Below are positions 9,185 through 18,612 of a stretch of 58,184 nt of DNA, piece after piece. This stretch comes from Chloroflexota bacterium (GTDB lineage: Bacteria; Chloroflexota; Anaerolineae; Anaerolineales; UBA4823), in the NCBI GenBank assembly GCA_029557965.1, contig JAKQIM010000061.1:1-58184 (forward strand). The letters are read 5' to 3'. Both the position numbers and the translations under genes were made by a program. Position 1 is the stretch's first letter. Every line of letters begins with the position of its first letter. Below the pieces are notes generated by a model. It was not told the DNA's origin. It worked only from the letters and a program-made list of their open reading frames with translations, and did not search any database.

Positions 9185-10099
9185 ATGAATAATACCCCAT
9201 TATCTCGTAAGAAATTTTACACCCTGGTTCTGTTTCCCATCTTATTGGCACTCATCTGCCAGGTGCTCGTCGGAGAGCCCCGCCCTGCCACCGCCCGCCC
9301 CCTGGCAGAGCAGTTCTACCTGCCCTATGTCGTCGAACAATCTCCCCAGCCCGAGGCCGCCATTGTGGTGGACCATAACCACCGCGATATCAGCCTCATC
9401 CCCACCCAATGGATCGAAGCCGCCAAGCAGAACGTGGTTTGGGCTTACGGCTCTACCTCGCACGGCCAACAGATTTACGAAGGGGCAGGATATTTGAGCA
9501 CTTACGTCAACCCGCCCGCATACAATTTCCGAATGCGATGGTACAGCCTGCCCGAGCCCGGCGACCCGCCCTTCTTGCGCATGGGCTATTCTGGCTTCAG
9601 TTGGAATGCCGCGGAATATCTGGATTGGGCACGCGGCTTGTTGAATAACTCACCCGAGGCGACTGCTTTCATGTGGTCCTGGTGCGGTGAGATGTCGTGG
9701 CTGAGCGTGCAGCAAGTTCAGGGCTACCTGGATATGATGCTCCAGCTCGAGAGCGAATATCCCAGCGTGCGCTTCGTCTACATGACCGGGCACACTGACG
9801 CCAGCAGTTACGAGACACTCAACCGCAACAACGACATGGTGCGCCAATTTGTGCTCGACAACGATAAGGTGCTCTATGATTTCGCCGATATCGAAAGCTG
9901 GCTGCCAGACGGCACCCCCTACAGCGGCATCCCCAATGATAGCTGCCCCTGGTGCGCCAATTGGTGCAGCACACACCCCGGCTACTGCCCAGACCCGGCT
10001 TTTAGCTGCGCCCATTCACATTCGCTCAACTGTTACCTCAAAGGCCAGGCCTTCTGGTGGCTTTCGGCCCGCCTGGCAGGTTGGGACGGGACGCCCTAA
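9185..10099 (+). CDS. Secreted protein of unknown function, possibly SGNH-hydrolase-like
   Basis: 304 aa. The N-terminus (KK then a hydrophobic stretch, residues 10-26) is a Sec signal or anchor. Right after it comes FYLPYV followed by a short linker, like the VYLPIV stretch in the CAP protein at 33214. The main domain starts with a strand, then WAYGSTSHGQQI, which resembles the Gly-Ser-x-x-His block of SGNH-like secreted proteins, and ends with DFADIESWLPDGTPY. The last ~60 residues hold seven cysteines, consistent with disulfides outside the cell. I cannot name a family firmly. It starts 6 bases after the Mut7-C gene, so it may share that transcript. Confidence 0.65.
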   Translation: MNNTPLSRKKFYTLVLFPILLALICQVLVGEPRPATARPLAEQFYLPYVVEQSPQPEAAIVVDHNHRDISLIPTQWIEAAKQNVVWAYGSTSHGQQIYEGAGYLSTYVNPPAYNFRMRWYSLPEPGDPPFLRMGYSGFSWNAAEYLDWARGLLNNSPEATAFMWSWCGEMSWLSVQQVQGYLDMMLQLESEYPSVRFVYMTGHTDASSYETLNRNNDMVRQFVLDNDKVLYDFADIESWLPDGTPYSGIPNDSCPWCANWCSTHPGYCPDPAFSCAHSHSLNCYLKGQAFWWLSARLAGWDGTP

Positions 10100-10135
10100 C
10101 TTACATTTGTGTATGCCACAGGGCCCTTTGACACA

Positions 10136-10164
10136 TTGGCATTTTGCGCATTTGTGCTTACAAT
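10136..10164 (+). promoter_or_regulatory. Sigma70-type promoter for the LacI-sensor kinase
   Basis: TTGGCA at 10136-10141 and TACAAT at 10159-10164 with a 17-base spacer, 29 bases ahead of the ATG at 10194. A second TTGACA (10128-10133) is too far from this -10 (25 bases). Confidence 0.5.
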
Positions 10165-10193
10165 AGTAGTCAGGCTGATTCGATAAACATCCT

Positions 10194-13100
10194 ATGCCCA
10201 CTCGACCCCGCTCTTCTCGCAAGCGCAGCAGCCGGCCGAATATCGGTCTGTTGATTGCGCGTATTGGGCGGGCCTGGGGCAAAGAACTGATGGCCGGGCT
10301 GACCGCTGCCGCCCAAGAGATGGATGTCAACCTGCTCGTCTTCGCCGGTGGTTCGCTCAAGCCCGAAGACAGTGGCGATCTTTCGCTGTATGACCTGATC
10401 GACCCGCAGCAGCTCGACGGCCTGATCTTCTTTGCCGATATTGGCCACGGGGTTGAAGAAGAAACCGTCCTGCAATTCTGCCAGCGCTTTGCACCCCGCC
10501 CCATGCTGACCATCTCGATGGCAGCCGGCGATATCCCCGCCATCTTATCAGACAGCTACAACGGCATGTGCCTGGCGGTGGAACACCTGATCCAAGAACA
10601 CGGCCGCCAGCGCATTGCCTTCATTCGCGGGCCCGAGGGGCAGATCGAAGCCGAACAGCGCTACCAGGCGTATCTTGACACCCTGAAGGCACACAGCCTG
10701 CTTTTCGATCCCCAGCTTGTGGTGGCCGGCGATTTCAACTTAGACAGCGGGCGAGCCGCCGTACACACCCTGCTGGAAGAACGCCAGGTCAAGTTCGATG
10801 CTGTAGCCGCCGCCAATGACCGCATGGCCTTTGGCGCCCTAGATGGCCTGCAAGAATGCGGCCTGCAGGTGCCCACCGAGGTGGCCCTGGTGGGCTTCGA
10901 TGATGTGCTAGAAGCCCAGGTGCTGGGCGTACCGCTCACCACGGTGCGCCAGCCCTTCTATTCCTCGGGCAAACAGGCCATTGCCATGCTGATGCAGCTC
11001 ATCCGCGGCGAGACCACCCCCAAACAGATCGTCATGCCCACCGAGCTGGTCACGCGCTGGTCTTGCGGCTGCCTGCCCCAGGCCCTGCGCCAGGTGGCCT
11101 GCGACGATCTGACGCTGATCGCCGAGACGGTCACCCTGCCCGCGGGGCAGCCCCCCCTGGCAGCGCTTAAAGCCCAGCGCAAAAGCGCTCTCGAAGAATT
11201 GAACCAGGTCTTCATGGATGACATGTTGGCCGCCTCAGCCGCCGACCGGCGGCGCGTGACCGCTACGCTGGCGGACTTGTGGGACTGCTTCTTAAGCGAT
11301 ATGGGCGGCAAGACCCAAGATGATTTCCCCAAGACCATTGCCCAGGCCCTGCTGGCAGTACAGCGCCTGCCGGTGGCCAACCGAGATACCAATTTCTGGC
11401 ACGGCTTCTTATCCGAATTCCGCCGCCAGGTGTTACCCTACCTGCCCGACCGCCGCGCCATGCTGCGGGCCGAAAACCTGTTAGAGCAAGCCCGCATCCT
11501 GGTGGGCGAGGTGGCCCAACGCGAGCAGGCCTACCAGCGCCTGGAAGTGGAACAGCAAGAAGCGCTGTTACAAAGCCTGGGTCACACCCTGGCAACCCTG
11601 CCCAGCATGCGCGAGATGGCCGGCGCCGCCACGCAACACTTCCCGGCCCTGGGCATTCAGCACTGTCACCTGGCCCTCTTCGACCCCACGGACCTGAGCG
11701 CCTCACCCTCTTTGCTGCGCCGTGACCCGCAGGCGCGCCTCTTCTTAGCCTACGATGCCGCCCAGCCAGATCTCAACCCCAACGATCTACCATCCTTCCC
11801 CGCCCGCCAGATGGCGCCCGCCAACTGCCTGCCGCAAGCGCGCCGTTACAGCGCGGTCATCACCCTGCAAAGCTTTGCCGGGTCGCCGATGGGCTTTTTA
11901 TGGACCGAGGTCGGCCCAAGCGAATGGGAAGTGTACATCCGCCTGAGCAACCTGCTCAGCAGTGCCATCTACCGCGCCCTGCTGGTCAAAGAACGTGAGC
12001 AGGCCATGCAAGAGATCGGGCGGCTTCTGGTGCGCTCTGAACAGCACGCCATTGAGCTGGATATTGCCAAGAAAACCGCCGAGACGGCTGCCCAGCGTGC
12101 CCAGCAGGCCCTGGCTGAAACCGACGGCCTCTTCCGGGCGGCACGCGCCATCTTGGGCGCTACCGAAGTGGCTGAGATCTGCCAGAAGCTCACCAATCAC
12201 TTCACCGGGCTGGTGCAGGCCGACCGGGTGCTGGTCTTTTTGGTAGACCACACCCAAGAGAAGGTACTGCTCTCGGTGCACAACGGCCACATCAGCGACG
12301 ATCTAGACACCACCTATCAAGAGTTGAGAAGCGGCATCAGCGGCAAAGTCTTTGAAGCCGGCCAACCGGTGCTCTCGCGCAGTGCCGACGACGGCATTGA
12401 GCCGCCCGAGACCGCCGAAAAACGGCGCCGCGCCGGCACAGGGTCGGTCATTGTGGTGCCGCTCAAGACCAAAGACCAGGTCATCGGCACGGTCACAGCC
12501 ATCAACCGCATCGACCAGCGCCAGTTTGAACAGCACGATGTTGACCTGCTCATGTCGCTGGCAACCCAGGCTGCCACCGCCATCGAGGGCGCTCACATGT
12601 ACCAGGCTGAGCAAGAGCGCCGCCAGGTGGCAGAGATCTTGGTGCAGGCCGGGCGCAAGCTCTCCAGCAGCCTCAAGCTGCACGAGGTGCCCGGATATGT
12701 GTTAGAGCAGTTGGCCCTGGTGGTGCCCTACGAGCGCAGTTCACTCTTGCTGCAAGAGGGCGATGTGCTGCGCATTGTGGCACAGCGCGGCTTCCCCAAA
12801 GACGAGCGCGCCCGCGACCTGCTGGTCGATATCCGCGAAGGCGACGTCTTCCAACAGGTAGTGGCAGCGGGCCGCCCGGTCATCATCGATGACGTGACCC
12901 GCATCTCAGGCTGGAAACAACAAGATTGGCTGCCGCTCAACCATTCGTGGATGGGCGTGCCGCTCTTCTCTAAAGACCATGTCATCGGCATGCTCTCGCT
13001 GACGCGCAAGGATGTGCGCGCCTTCAGCCAGGACGATGATGTGATGGCCTCCACCTTTGCCCTGCAGGCCGCCATCGCCCTCGAGAACGCCGGCCTGTAT

Positions 13101-13949
13101 AACGAGATCACACGCTTCAACGAGCAGCTTGAAGAAATGGTTATCCAGCGCACCGATGAGCTGAATGTGGCCTATAAAACGCTTGAAAAGCTGGATAAGA
13201 ACAAGACTGTCTTCATCAACGTAGCCGCGCATGAGCTGCGCACCCCGCTGACGGTGATGAAAGGCTACCTGGGCATGTTCACCAACGACCCCGCCGTCAA
13301 GAACAGCCAGTACCTGACCGAAGCGGTCAAGGGCGTGCTGAAAGGCATCGACCGCCTGCACACCATCGTCAACAGCATGCTCGACGTGGCGCGCATCGAC
13401 AGCCAGGTATTGGACATGCGGCCCGAGATCATGTCGATCGGCGTGACCCTCAAGCGCATCCAAGCAGATATTACCCCCGCCTTGAAAGAACGCAGCCTGA
13501 CCCTGGAATTGGAAAACCTGGAAAGCGTACCACTGATCCATGCCGACCCCACCCTGATCCTCAAGGTGCTGCAAAACGTGATCGGCAATGCCATCAAATA
13601 TACCCCCGATGGGGGACGCATCGTGGCGCGCGGGCTGGTGGTGCAGGACAAAGAACTGGGCTCTTGCGTAGATATCCAGATCCAAGATAACGGCATCGGC
13701 ATCGATCAAGAGCACCAGGAACTGATCTTTGATAAGTTCTACCAGACCGGCGCGGTAGAAGTTCACTCTTCAGGCGATACCAAGTTCAAGGGCGGCGGCC
13801 CTGGCCTGGGGCTGGCGATTGCGCGCGGCATCGTAGCGGCCCATCACGGGCGCATCTGGGTGGAAAGTGAATGCCAGGATGAAGAACGCTGCCCCGGCAG
13901 CATTTTCCATATTCTCTTACCCATCACCGCAGATATCCCCCTGCGTTGA
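10194..13949 (+). CDS. Soluble sensor histidine kinase with LacI-type ligand-binding, GAF, HisKA and HATPase domains
   Basis: 1251 aa. Residues about 14-290 are a LacI/GalR-type periplasmic-binding fold (IGLLIARIGRAWGKELMAG at the start, DAVAAANDRMAFGALDGL and VALVGFDD blocks later) but no helix-turn-helix precedes it and there is no signal peptide. A helical middle (about 300-440) is followed by one weak GAF-like region (about 450-600), a short coiled coil, and two clearer GAF domains (about 645-800 and 811-970). HisKA carries AAHELRTPL with the phospho-acceptor His1013. The ATPase domain shows NVIGNAIKY, DNGIGI and GGPGLGLAIARG. No membrane helix is seen, so this is a cytoplasmic kinase, probably sensing an intracellular sugar or nucleoside. 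No response regulator lies in the window. Confidence 0.9.
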   Translation: MPTRPRSSRKRSSRPNIGLLIARIGRAWGKELMAGLTAAAQEMDVNLLVFAGGSLKPEDSGDLSLYDLIDPQQLDGLIFFADIGHGVEEETVLQFCQRFAPRPMLTISMAAGDIPAILSDSYNGMCLAVEHLIQEHGRQRIAFIRGPEGQIEAEQRYQAYLDTLKAHSLLFDPQLVVAGDFNLDSGRAAVHTLLEERQVKFDAVAAANDRMAFGALDGLQECGLQVPTEVALVGFDDVLEAQVLGVPLTTVRQPFYSSGKQAIAMLMQLIRGETTPKQIVMPTELVTRWSCGCLPQALRQVACDDLTLIAETVTLPAGQPPLAALKAQRKSALEELNQVFMDDMLAASAADRRRVTATLADLWDCFLSDMGGKTQDDFPKTIAQALLAVQRLPVANRDTNFWHGFLSEFRRQVLPYLPDRRAMLRAENLLEQARILVGEVAQREQAYQRLEVEQQEALLQSLGHTLATLPSMREMAGAATQHFPALGIQHCHLALFDPTDLSASPSLLRRDPQARLFLAYDAAQPDLNPNDLPSFPARQMAPANCLPQARRYSAVITLQSFAGSPMGFLWTEVGPSEWEVYIRLSNLLSSAIYRALLVKEREQAMQEIGRLLVRSEQHAIELDIAKKTAETAAQRAQQALAETDGLFRAARAILGATEVAEICQKLTNHFTGLVQADRVLVFLVDHTQEKVLLSVHNGHISDDLDTTYQELRSGISGKVFEAGQPVLSRSADDGIEPPETAEKRRRAGTGSVIVVPLKTKDQVIGTVTAINRIDQRQFEQHDVDLLMSLATQAATAIEGAHMYQAEQERRQVAEILVQAGRKLSSSLKLHEVPGYVLEQLALVVPYERSSLLLQEGDVLRIVAQRGFPKDERARDLLVDIREGDVFQQVVAAGRPVIIDDVTRISGWKQQDWLPLNHSWMGVPLFSKDHVIGMLSLTRKDVRAFSQDDDVMASTFALQAAIALENAGLYNEITRFNEQLEEMVIQRTDELNVAYKTLEKLDKNKTVFINVAAHELRTPLTVMKGYLGMFTNDPAVKNSQYLTEAVKGVLKGIDRLHTIVNSMLDVARIDSQVLDMRPEIMSIGVTLKRIQADITPALKERSLTLELENLESVPLIHADPTLILKVLQNVIGNAIKYTPDGGRIVARGLVVQDKELGSCVDIQIQDNGIGIDQEHQELIFDKFYQTGAVEVHSSGDTKFKGGGPGLGLAIARGIVAAHHGRIWVESECQDEERCPGSIFHILLPITADIPLR

Positions 13950-13970
13950 GATTCTCTGGATTTTTACCCA

Positions 13971-14255
13971 ATGGATGATCCTTCTGAAGACAATTCCGCC
14001 CCGCTCGGCCTGACCTTCCCCTGCGAATTCCCGGTCAAAGCCATGGGACCCAACCATGATGATTTCGAGACCCTGGTGGTGGGCATTGTACACAAGCACA
14101 TTGCCGACCCTGCCGCCAGCCAAATCCAACGCAAGATGAGCAGCGGCGGACGCTTCCGCTCGGTAACGGTCATCATCAACGCCGAAAGCCGGGCCCAGCT
14201 CGACGCCATCTACCTGGAACTGAACGCCCAAGAGCAGGTGGTGATGGTGTTATAA
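13971..14255 (+). CDS. YbeD/DUF493 family small protein
   Basis: 94 aa. Matches the DUF493 (YbeD, UPF0250) pattern: an N-terminal FPCEFPVKAMG segment, a helix, then S-GG-FRSVTVIINAES-AQLDAIY-L and a closing strand ending VVMVL. Length is typical for the family. YbeD has an ACT-like ferredoxin fold; in E. coli the gene lies next to lipB, but its role is not well defined. Here it follows the kinase stop by 21 bases and may be co-transcribed with it, which would be an unusual context. Confidence 0.85.
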   Translation: MDDPSEDNSAPLGLTFPCEFPVKAMGPNHDDFETLVVGIVHKHIADPAASQIQRKMSSGGRFRSVTVIINAESRAQLDAIYLELNAQEQVVMVL

Positions 14256-14274
14256 GAAATCCTTCCGGCAAAAG

Positions 14275-15015
14275 CTACTGTAAGTCAAAATTCCCGCTAT
14301 TGAACTCAACCAGTTTCACCCAGTTGATCGCACCGCCATCGTCGCAAAACTGATCAATGAACTGTTTGGTGAGCCGGTTCGTCACCTTGCCTTTTTCAAA
14401 AGAGAAAGAATCATTATGCTCTTTGGCCCGGTACCCAACTGGTTCAATGAGATCCGTATATAAATTCTGATTCTCGCTGATCAGGTACCAAAAATTCTGC
14501 CCAACCACCTTCATATATCCCCTTAGATAACTCGTTTTCATTTTCCCATAGCATATTCCCAATACAGGCTGTACATTCGCCCCCCGTTGCAATTGTTTCA
14601 ACCTGGTCATGGCATTCTTAAGATCTTGTTCGAGCTTGCCTTGCTGCGAGCTATTGCCCCAATGAGGCCCGGATTTTATCGAAACCACATAGTGAATACC
14701 GTTATTGATAAACTCCAAATCCACCCCTGGGGCAGCCGACTTATGACCGCCACAAGTCATTTCGGCAACAAATACCGCCAGGCCTTCCAGAAAGTCCCCA
14801 AAAAGTTTTTCTTCGGATGATGAGAGAAAGGCATCCAACAAGCCCGAGATTAACTCGTTAGCAGTTGTTATGTTCTTCGCCTTAAATAAATAAGGATTCT
14901 TGTTCAGCAATTTCTCTAATCTCAATTCCCCCAAAGATTTAAGACGCCGCTCGTGAAAGTCAAGGATATGGTCATTCACATAGTCGCACACATTTTGCAG
15001 GTTAAGTGGATCCAT
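14275..15015 (-). CDS. Type II restriction endonuclease, PmeII-family-like
   Basis: 246 aa, ATG at 15015. The N-terminal helical part (residues 1-85) is followed by a PD-(D/E)xK-like core: GVDLEF with D99 and E101, then VVSIKSG with K114. The GGHKS and GPHWGNSSQQ stretches around it fit what I recall of PmeII-type type II enzymes. The gene overlaps the methyltransferase stop by 14 bases, so translation is coupled and the modification enzyme is made first. The region is visibly richer in A+T than its neighbours, as expected for an acquired restriction system. Cleavage site unknown. Confidence 0.7.
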   Translation of the reverse strand: MDPLNLQNVCDYVNDHILDFHERRLKSLGELRLEKLLNKNPYLFKAKNITTANELISGLLDAFLSSSEEKLFGDFLEGLAVFVAEMTCGGHKSAAPGVDLEFINNGIHYVVSIKSGPHWGNSSQQGKLEQDLKNAMTRLKQLQRGANVQPVLGICYGKMKTSYLRGYMKVVGQNFWYLISENQNLYTDLIEPVGYRAKEHNDSFSFEKGKVTNRLTKQFIDQFCDDGGAINWVKLVEFNSGNFDLQ

Positions 15016-15913
15016 GCTTGTCCTCTCGCGAAGAATCAGATGTACTTATCGCCTGGTAATCCCCATTTTCTTCCGCAACAATGGGCAAAGCAATTTGCGT
15101 TGCCGCCACCCGATCACGTGCAATATCGATGTATTCTGGATTAAGGTCAATCCCGACATAATTGCGGCCTAGCTGCATGGCTGCCAGCGCAGTCGTTCCC
15201 GATCCAATAAAAGGATCTAAAACAACATCCCCCTGCTTTGTAAATAGCTTGATAAACCATTTGGGTAATTCAATCGGAAACGCAGCACTGTGATTTTTAT
15301 TCGCACATTCAGTTGCTAAGTGAATGACATTATTGGGATAGACCATATCACGTCCCACCCAATTGGAAACATTTTTTCCAAAACCACTGCCCACTTTCGA
15401 TTCGTCGCGCGTTTGATCGGTCTGGCTCAGCTTAGCCAGCCTATCTTTTGCCCAATTACCCACAGGAACCATAACGGCTTCCTGATACATGTTGAAACTT
15501 TTGGATTTATTGAATTGAATTAACCGTTCCCAGTTATCTCGAAACCGATTGGGCCATTTGCCGGGATATGAATTCTTCTTATGCCACATGAATTCTTCGG
15601 TCCACAACCAACCCTGACTTCTCATTGCCAGGATTAATTCGATCACATACGTGTGTCTTTCCCCATTCACCACGCGCTCTTTAATATTCAAGATAAAAGT
15701 GCCCGTAGGCTTAAGCACTCGCAAAAATTGTTCTGTTTTGGGAAGGAACCAACTCACATACGCATCAGGCGAAACACCGCCATACGTTTTCTGACGCTGG
15801 TCTGCATAAGGCGGCGATGTAAAGATTAAATCTACTGAATTATCAGGCAAACCTTTAAGCACTTCACCGCAATCGCCCAGCAAAATATTATTAATAAAAG
15901 AAAACCGATCCAT
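15002..15913 (-). CDS. DNA amino-methyltransferase (beta class, SPPY type)
   Basis: 303 aa from the ATG at 15913; an upstream start at 15976 would add 21 residues that match nothing, so I prefer 15913. Motif order is catalytic first and cofactor last: TSPPY at residues 32-36, then DPFIGSGTTALAA near residue 240, followed by GIDLNPEYIDIARDR. That permuted order is the beta class; an SPPY catalytic motif is usual for N4-cytosine enzymes, although N6-adenine cannot be excluded. A central region of about 100 residues is the likely target-recognition domain. Forms a restriction-modification pair with the overlapping endonuclease gene. AT-rich codon use sets it apart from the flanking genes. Confidence 0.88.
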   Translation of the reverse strand: MDRFSFINNILLGDCGEVLKGLPDNSVDLIFTSPPYADQRQKTYGGVSPDAYVSWFLPKTEQFLRVLKPTGTFILNIKERVVNGERHTYVIELILAMRSQGWLWTEEFMWHKKNSYPGKWPNRFRDNWERLIQFNKSKSFNMYQEAVMVPVGNWAKDRLAKLSQTDQTRDESKVGSGFGKNVSNWVGRDMVYPNNVIHLATECANKNHSAAFPIELPKWFIKLFTKQGDVVLDPFIGSGTTALAAMQLGRNYVGIDLNPEYIDIARDRVAATQIALPIVAEENGDYQAISTSDSSREDKHGST

Positions 15914-16074
15914 ACCCCGAATATAGCCAACTATCGCAAGAAAGTCAAGCTTGATTTCGCCAAGCTTGTCTAACAAGGTTGTGTATGTCGCTATATAATA
16001 TCTACAACAAGAAACACCAGGCAGGGTACAGCATAGAATCCTACAACCCCCACCATCGACTTTTGGAGGTGCGA

Positions 16075-16956
16075 ATGTCCCAATTATTTATCCGTCAATT
16101 CACCGATGCCGACACCGGACCCGCCGACGAGCTGCTAAACCTGGCCTTTCACACCTCTGCCAGCCGGGCGCATGACCTGGCGATCTACCGCCAGTTGCAG
16201 CCCGATGGCTGGTTTGCCGCCGAACAAGGGAGACGCCTGGTGGGCATGGTGGGGGCAATCCATTACGGCGATTTTGCCCATGTGGGCTTGATGGCGGTCC
16301 ATCCAGAGGCCCAGCGCCAGGGGTTTGGCATGGCGCTGATGCAGTTCATCCTGGCATGGATCGAAACCTATAGCCGCGCCGGGCAGCAGCCCCCCGCCTC
16401 CTGGTTGGATGCCAGCCTGATGGGCCGCCCCCTGTACGAGAAACTGGGGTATACCAGCTACGATGAAACAGGCATCTATGTGCGCCCCATCAACCCAGCC
16501 GCGCCGCTGCCAGGCGGCTACCTGCAAAAACACCGCATCCAGGCCCTCACCCCGCACGAGCTGGATGAATTAGCCCCCCTCGACCGGGCCGTTTTTGGCG
16601 CCGACCGGCGCAAGGTGCTGCAAGCCCTGCTCAAGGTGTACCCCCAACGCGCCTTCTTGCAACGAGACGAGGCCGGGCAGATCGCCGGTTATTTGATTGC
16701 GCAAAAGAACCGTATTGGGCCGTGGGTGATGCTGCAGCCAGGGCAGGCCGAGGCCTTGCTGCAAACCGCCCTGTCCCTGCCGTACGAAGGGACGCTGGCA
16801 GTAAACCCATCTTCGAAAAACAAAGAGATCAGCGAATTGCTGGCGCGCCACGGCTTTGAGTGGTCACGCGCTAACCAGCACATGGGCTGGCGCGTCAGCC
16901 AGCTCCACGGCCAACGCCAGCAGGTGTTCTCGCAAGCCAGCCTGGCGCTTGGTTAA
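16075..16956 (+). CDS. GNAT-family N-acetyltransferase with two GNAT domains
   Basis: 293 aa. I use the ATG at 16075, which has a ribosome site (GGAGGT, 16066-16071), rather than the earlier in-frame start at 15979. Residues 1 to about 140 are a GNAT domain with the acetyl-CoA loop HPEAQRQGFGMAL. Residues about 160-290 form a second GNAT-like half (LDELAPLDRAVFGADRRKVL, then QIAGYLIAQKN), resembling the Acetyltransf_18 C-terminal domain of YitH-like proteins. Substrate unknown. The gene returns to the high-GC composition of the window after the restriction island. Confidence 0.8.
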   Translation: MSQLFIRQFTDADTGPADELLNLAFHTSASRAHDLAIYRQLQPDGWFAAEQGRRLVGMVGAIHYGDFAHVGLMAVHPEAQRQGFGMALMQFILAWIETYSRAGQQPPASWLDASLMGRPLYEKLGYTSYDETGIYVRPINPAAPLPGGYLQKHRIQALTPHELDELAPLDRAVFGADRRKVLQALLKVYPQRAFLQRDEAGQIAGYLIAQKNRIGPWVMLQPGQAEALLQTALSLPYEGTLAVNPSSKNKEISELLARHGFEWSRANQHMGWRVSQLHGQRQQVFSQASLALG

Positions 16957-17086
16957 GCGATCAGCAGTTCACACATATTCATCGAGCGCTCTGCCAGCTT
17001 GATGGTTCCTCTATGCGGTGAAAATGGAAAGAATCAAGTAGAATTATTAATCCTGCTCCAAAAAAATGATTCCTACAGGTTAGTAT

Positions 17087-18550
17087 ATGGATCGACGAAT
17101 GAACAAGAATGATCAAGCAAGAAAAACACCGGTTTTCTGGCATCGGTTGCCAATCGTATTGGGGGCCCTGTTTTTTGCCGTTGCCTTTTTCTCGTTGAAC
17201 CACGGTGATTTACCAGTTACTTGTGCCGTCTCCGATGGCATTTTACACGGCCACCTTTTCGATCTGTATGACTACGCTATCGATTACCTTGATCCGGCCC
17301 AAATCGCATATTTCCCTTCGACATACACTTTATTTGCTATCTGGAATATTCCCTTGATGCTGCTCAACGGAAATACTCCGTATTTTTCTCCCGAGAACAA
17401 CTCAATCTGGGGATTTGGAGCCGGAATCTATTGGGCAAAATTATTGCCAGTAGTCTTTTATTTTCTCTCGGCAAAAATCTTCTGCGATATTTTGGAATTA
17501 TTGGGAATCGAAAAAGATAAAAGAAAACTAGCCGTCATTTTCTGGATCACCGTCCCATTAAGCTTTTTCAGCCAGTTCATCTTTGGTCAGTACGATAGTT
17601 TTTATGTTTTCTTCATGCTGCTGGGATTAAAACATCTCCTCCGTGGGGATTTCTTCAGGGGGTCCATCTTTTTCGGCATATCGTTCACCTTCAAGTATTT
17701 CCCGATTTTCGTATTTATTCCAGTTGTGTTGTACCTGTACCGCAAGGACTTAAAAAAGCTGATCAACAGCGGCTTAATTGCGGGAATCCCATTAGTGGTT
17801 GAACTGCTGGTATTTGTGAGATCTGCCGGCTTCAAATTAACAATCATTCAAGGTCCTGTCGGACTTATTAGCAATGGCATCAACCTGTTGAGGGATGGTA
17901 TTTTCAATGGCAGAGCGGTCGCCAGTTTCTTTTTGGTCTTTATGTTATTGACTGCTTTATGGGCCTATTTTTCAAAGGAACCCTTCTCACGAAAACGGTT
18001 GGTAGAGTTCGCCGTCATCTCTGTGAGCCTATTTGCGCTTTTCATCCCATGGAATCCTCAGTGGATACTCTTTTCTTCCTCTATGCTGGTTTTTCTTCCC
18101 TTTATGGCAAAAGATTTCAAGGAAAATTTGCGCAACTACCTGATCCTGGACGTCTTATTGATGTTCTTTTATTCCGGGTATGTGTCGACCTATTTCCCCT
18201 GGAATGTCGATATCAACATGTTCAATATCATGCCTTTATTTAGGGGCATCAACCCGGTTGTCGAAGGGGAAACTCTAAATCTCGCTTATCTTTTCCAATT
18301 AGGAAATCGTCTTTCGCTTGAAATAGCAAGTTCTCTTTACTATTCCGGTTTCTTTGCTGTATGGTTATTCATCTTGATTTATTATTTCAAAGATAACTGG
18401 TCGGCTCCAGATTTACCCCAAGTTGCAGAGGCGAGTGAGACCTACCGGAGAGGCATGCGGCACATATGGATCCGGTTCATTTGCGCGGCATCCATCTATC
18501 TAATTCCTGCCTTTGTAATGTATTTTGCCGGCCAAGGTTTGCTTCATTAG
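17087..18550 (+). CDS. GT-C-type membrane protein, mannosyltransferase-like
   Basis: 487 aa, ATG at 17087 with a second ATG at 17099; only a weak ribosome site (AGGTTAG). About ten hydrophobic segments. The first outer loop contains CAVSDGILHGHLFDLYDYA, and the middle holds FGQYDSFYVFFMLLGL followed by FTFKYFPIFVFIPV, the pattern (G-Q-x-D-x and T-K-x-x-P) seen in GT-C mannosyltransferases of the PIG-M and DUF2029 groups. It probably uses a polyprenyl-phosphate sugar donor. The gene is markedly richer in A+T than the window as a whole, with many TTT and ATT codons, which suggests recent transfer. It has its own terminator at 18561. Confidence 0.65.
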   Translation: MDRRMNKNDQARKTPVFWHRLPIVLGALFFAVAFFSLNHGDLPVTCAVSDGILHGHLFDLYDYAIDYLDPAQIAYFPSTYTLFAIWNIPLMLLNGNTPYFSPENNSIWGFGAGIYWAKLLPVVFYFLSAKIFCDILELLGIEKDKRKLAVIFWITVPLSFFSQFIFGQYDSFYVFFMLLGLKHLLRGDFFRGSIFFGISFTFKYFPIFVFIPVVLYLYRKDLKKLINSGLIAGIPLVVELLVFVRSAGFKLTIIQGPVGLISNGINLLRDGIFNGRAVASFFLVFMLLTALWAYFSKEPFSRKRLVEFAVISVSLFALFIPWNPQWILFSSSMLVFLPFMAKDFKENLRNYLILDVLLMFFYSGYVSTYFPWNVDINMFNIMPLFRGINPVVEGETLNLAYLFQLGNRLSLEIASSLYYSGFFAVWLFILIYYFKDNWSAPDLPQVAEASETYRRGMRHIWIRFICAASIYLIPAFVMYFAGQGLLH

Positions 18551-18560
18551 TTAAAAGCAA

Positions 18561-18598
18561 GGGCTGTCCAAAAAATTCTTCGGACAACCCTTTTGTTT
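18561..18598 (+). terminator. Rho-independent terminator after the GT-C gene
   Basis: Stem 18561-18569 with 18582-18590 (nine pairs, one mismatch), 12-base loop, followed by TTTTGTTT. Oriented for the plus strand. Confidence 0.75.
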
Positions 18599-18612
18599 AG
18601 CGAAGTAACAGC

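Noticed and set aside
12906-13766. Minus-strand frame across the kinase catalytic region
   Set aside because: The opposite strand encodes HisKA and HATPase motifs; this frame has none.
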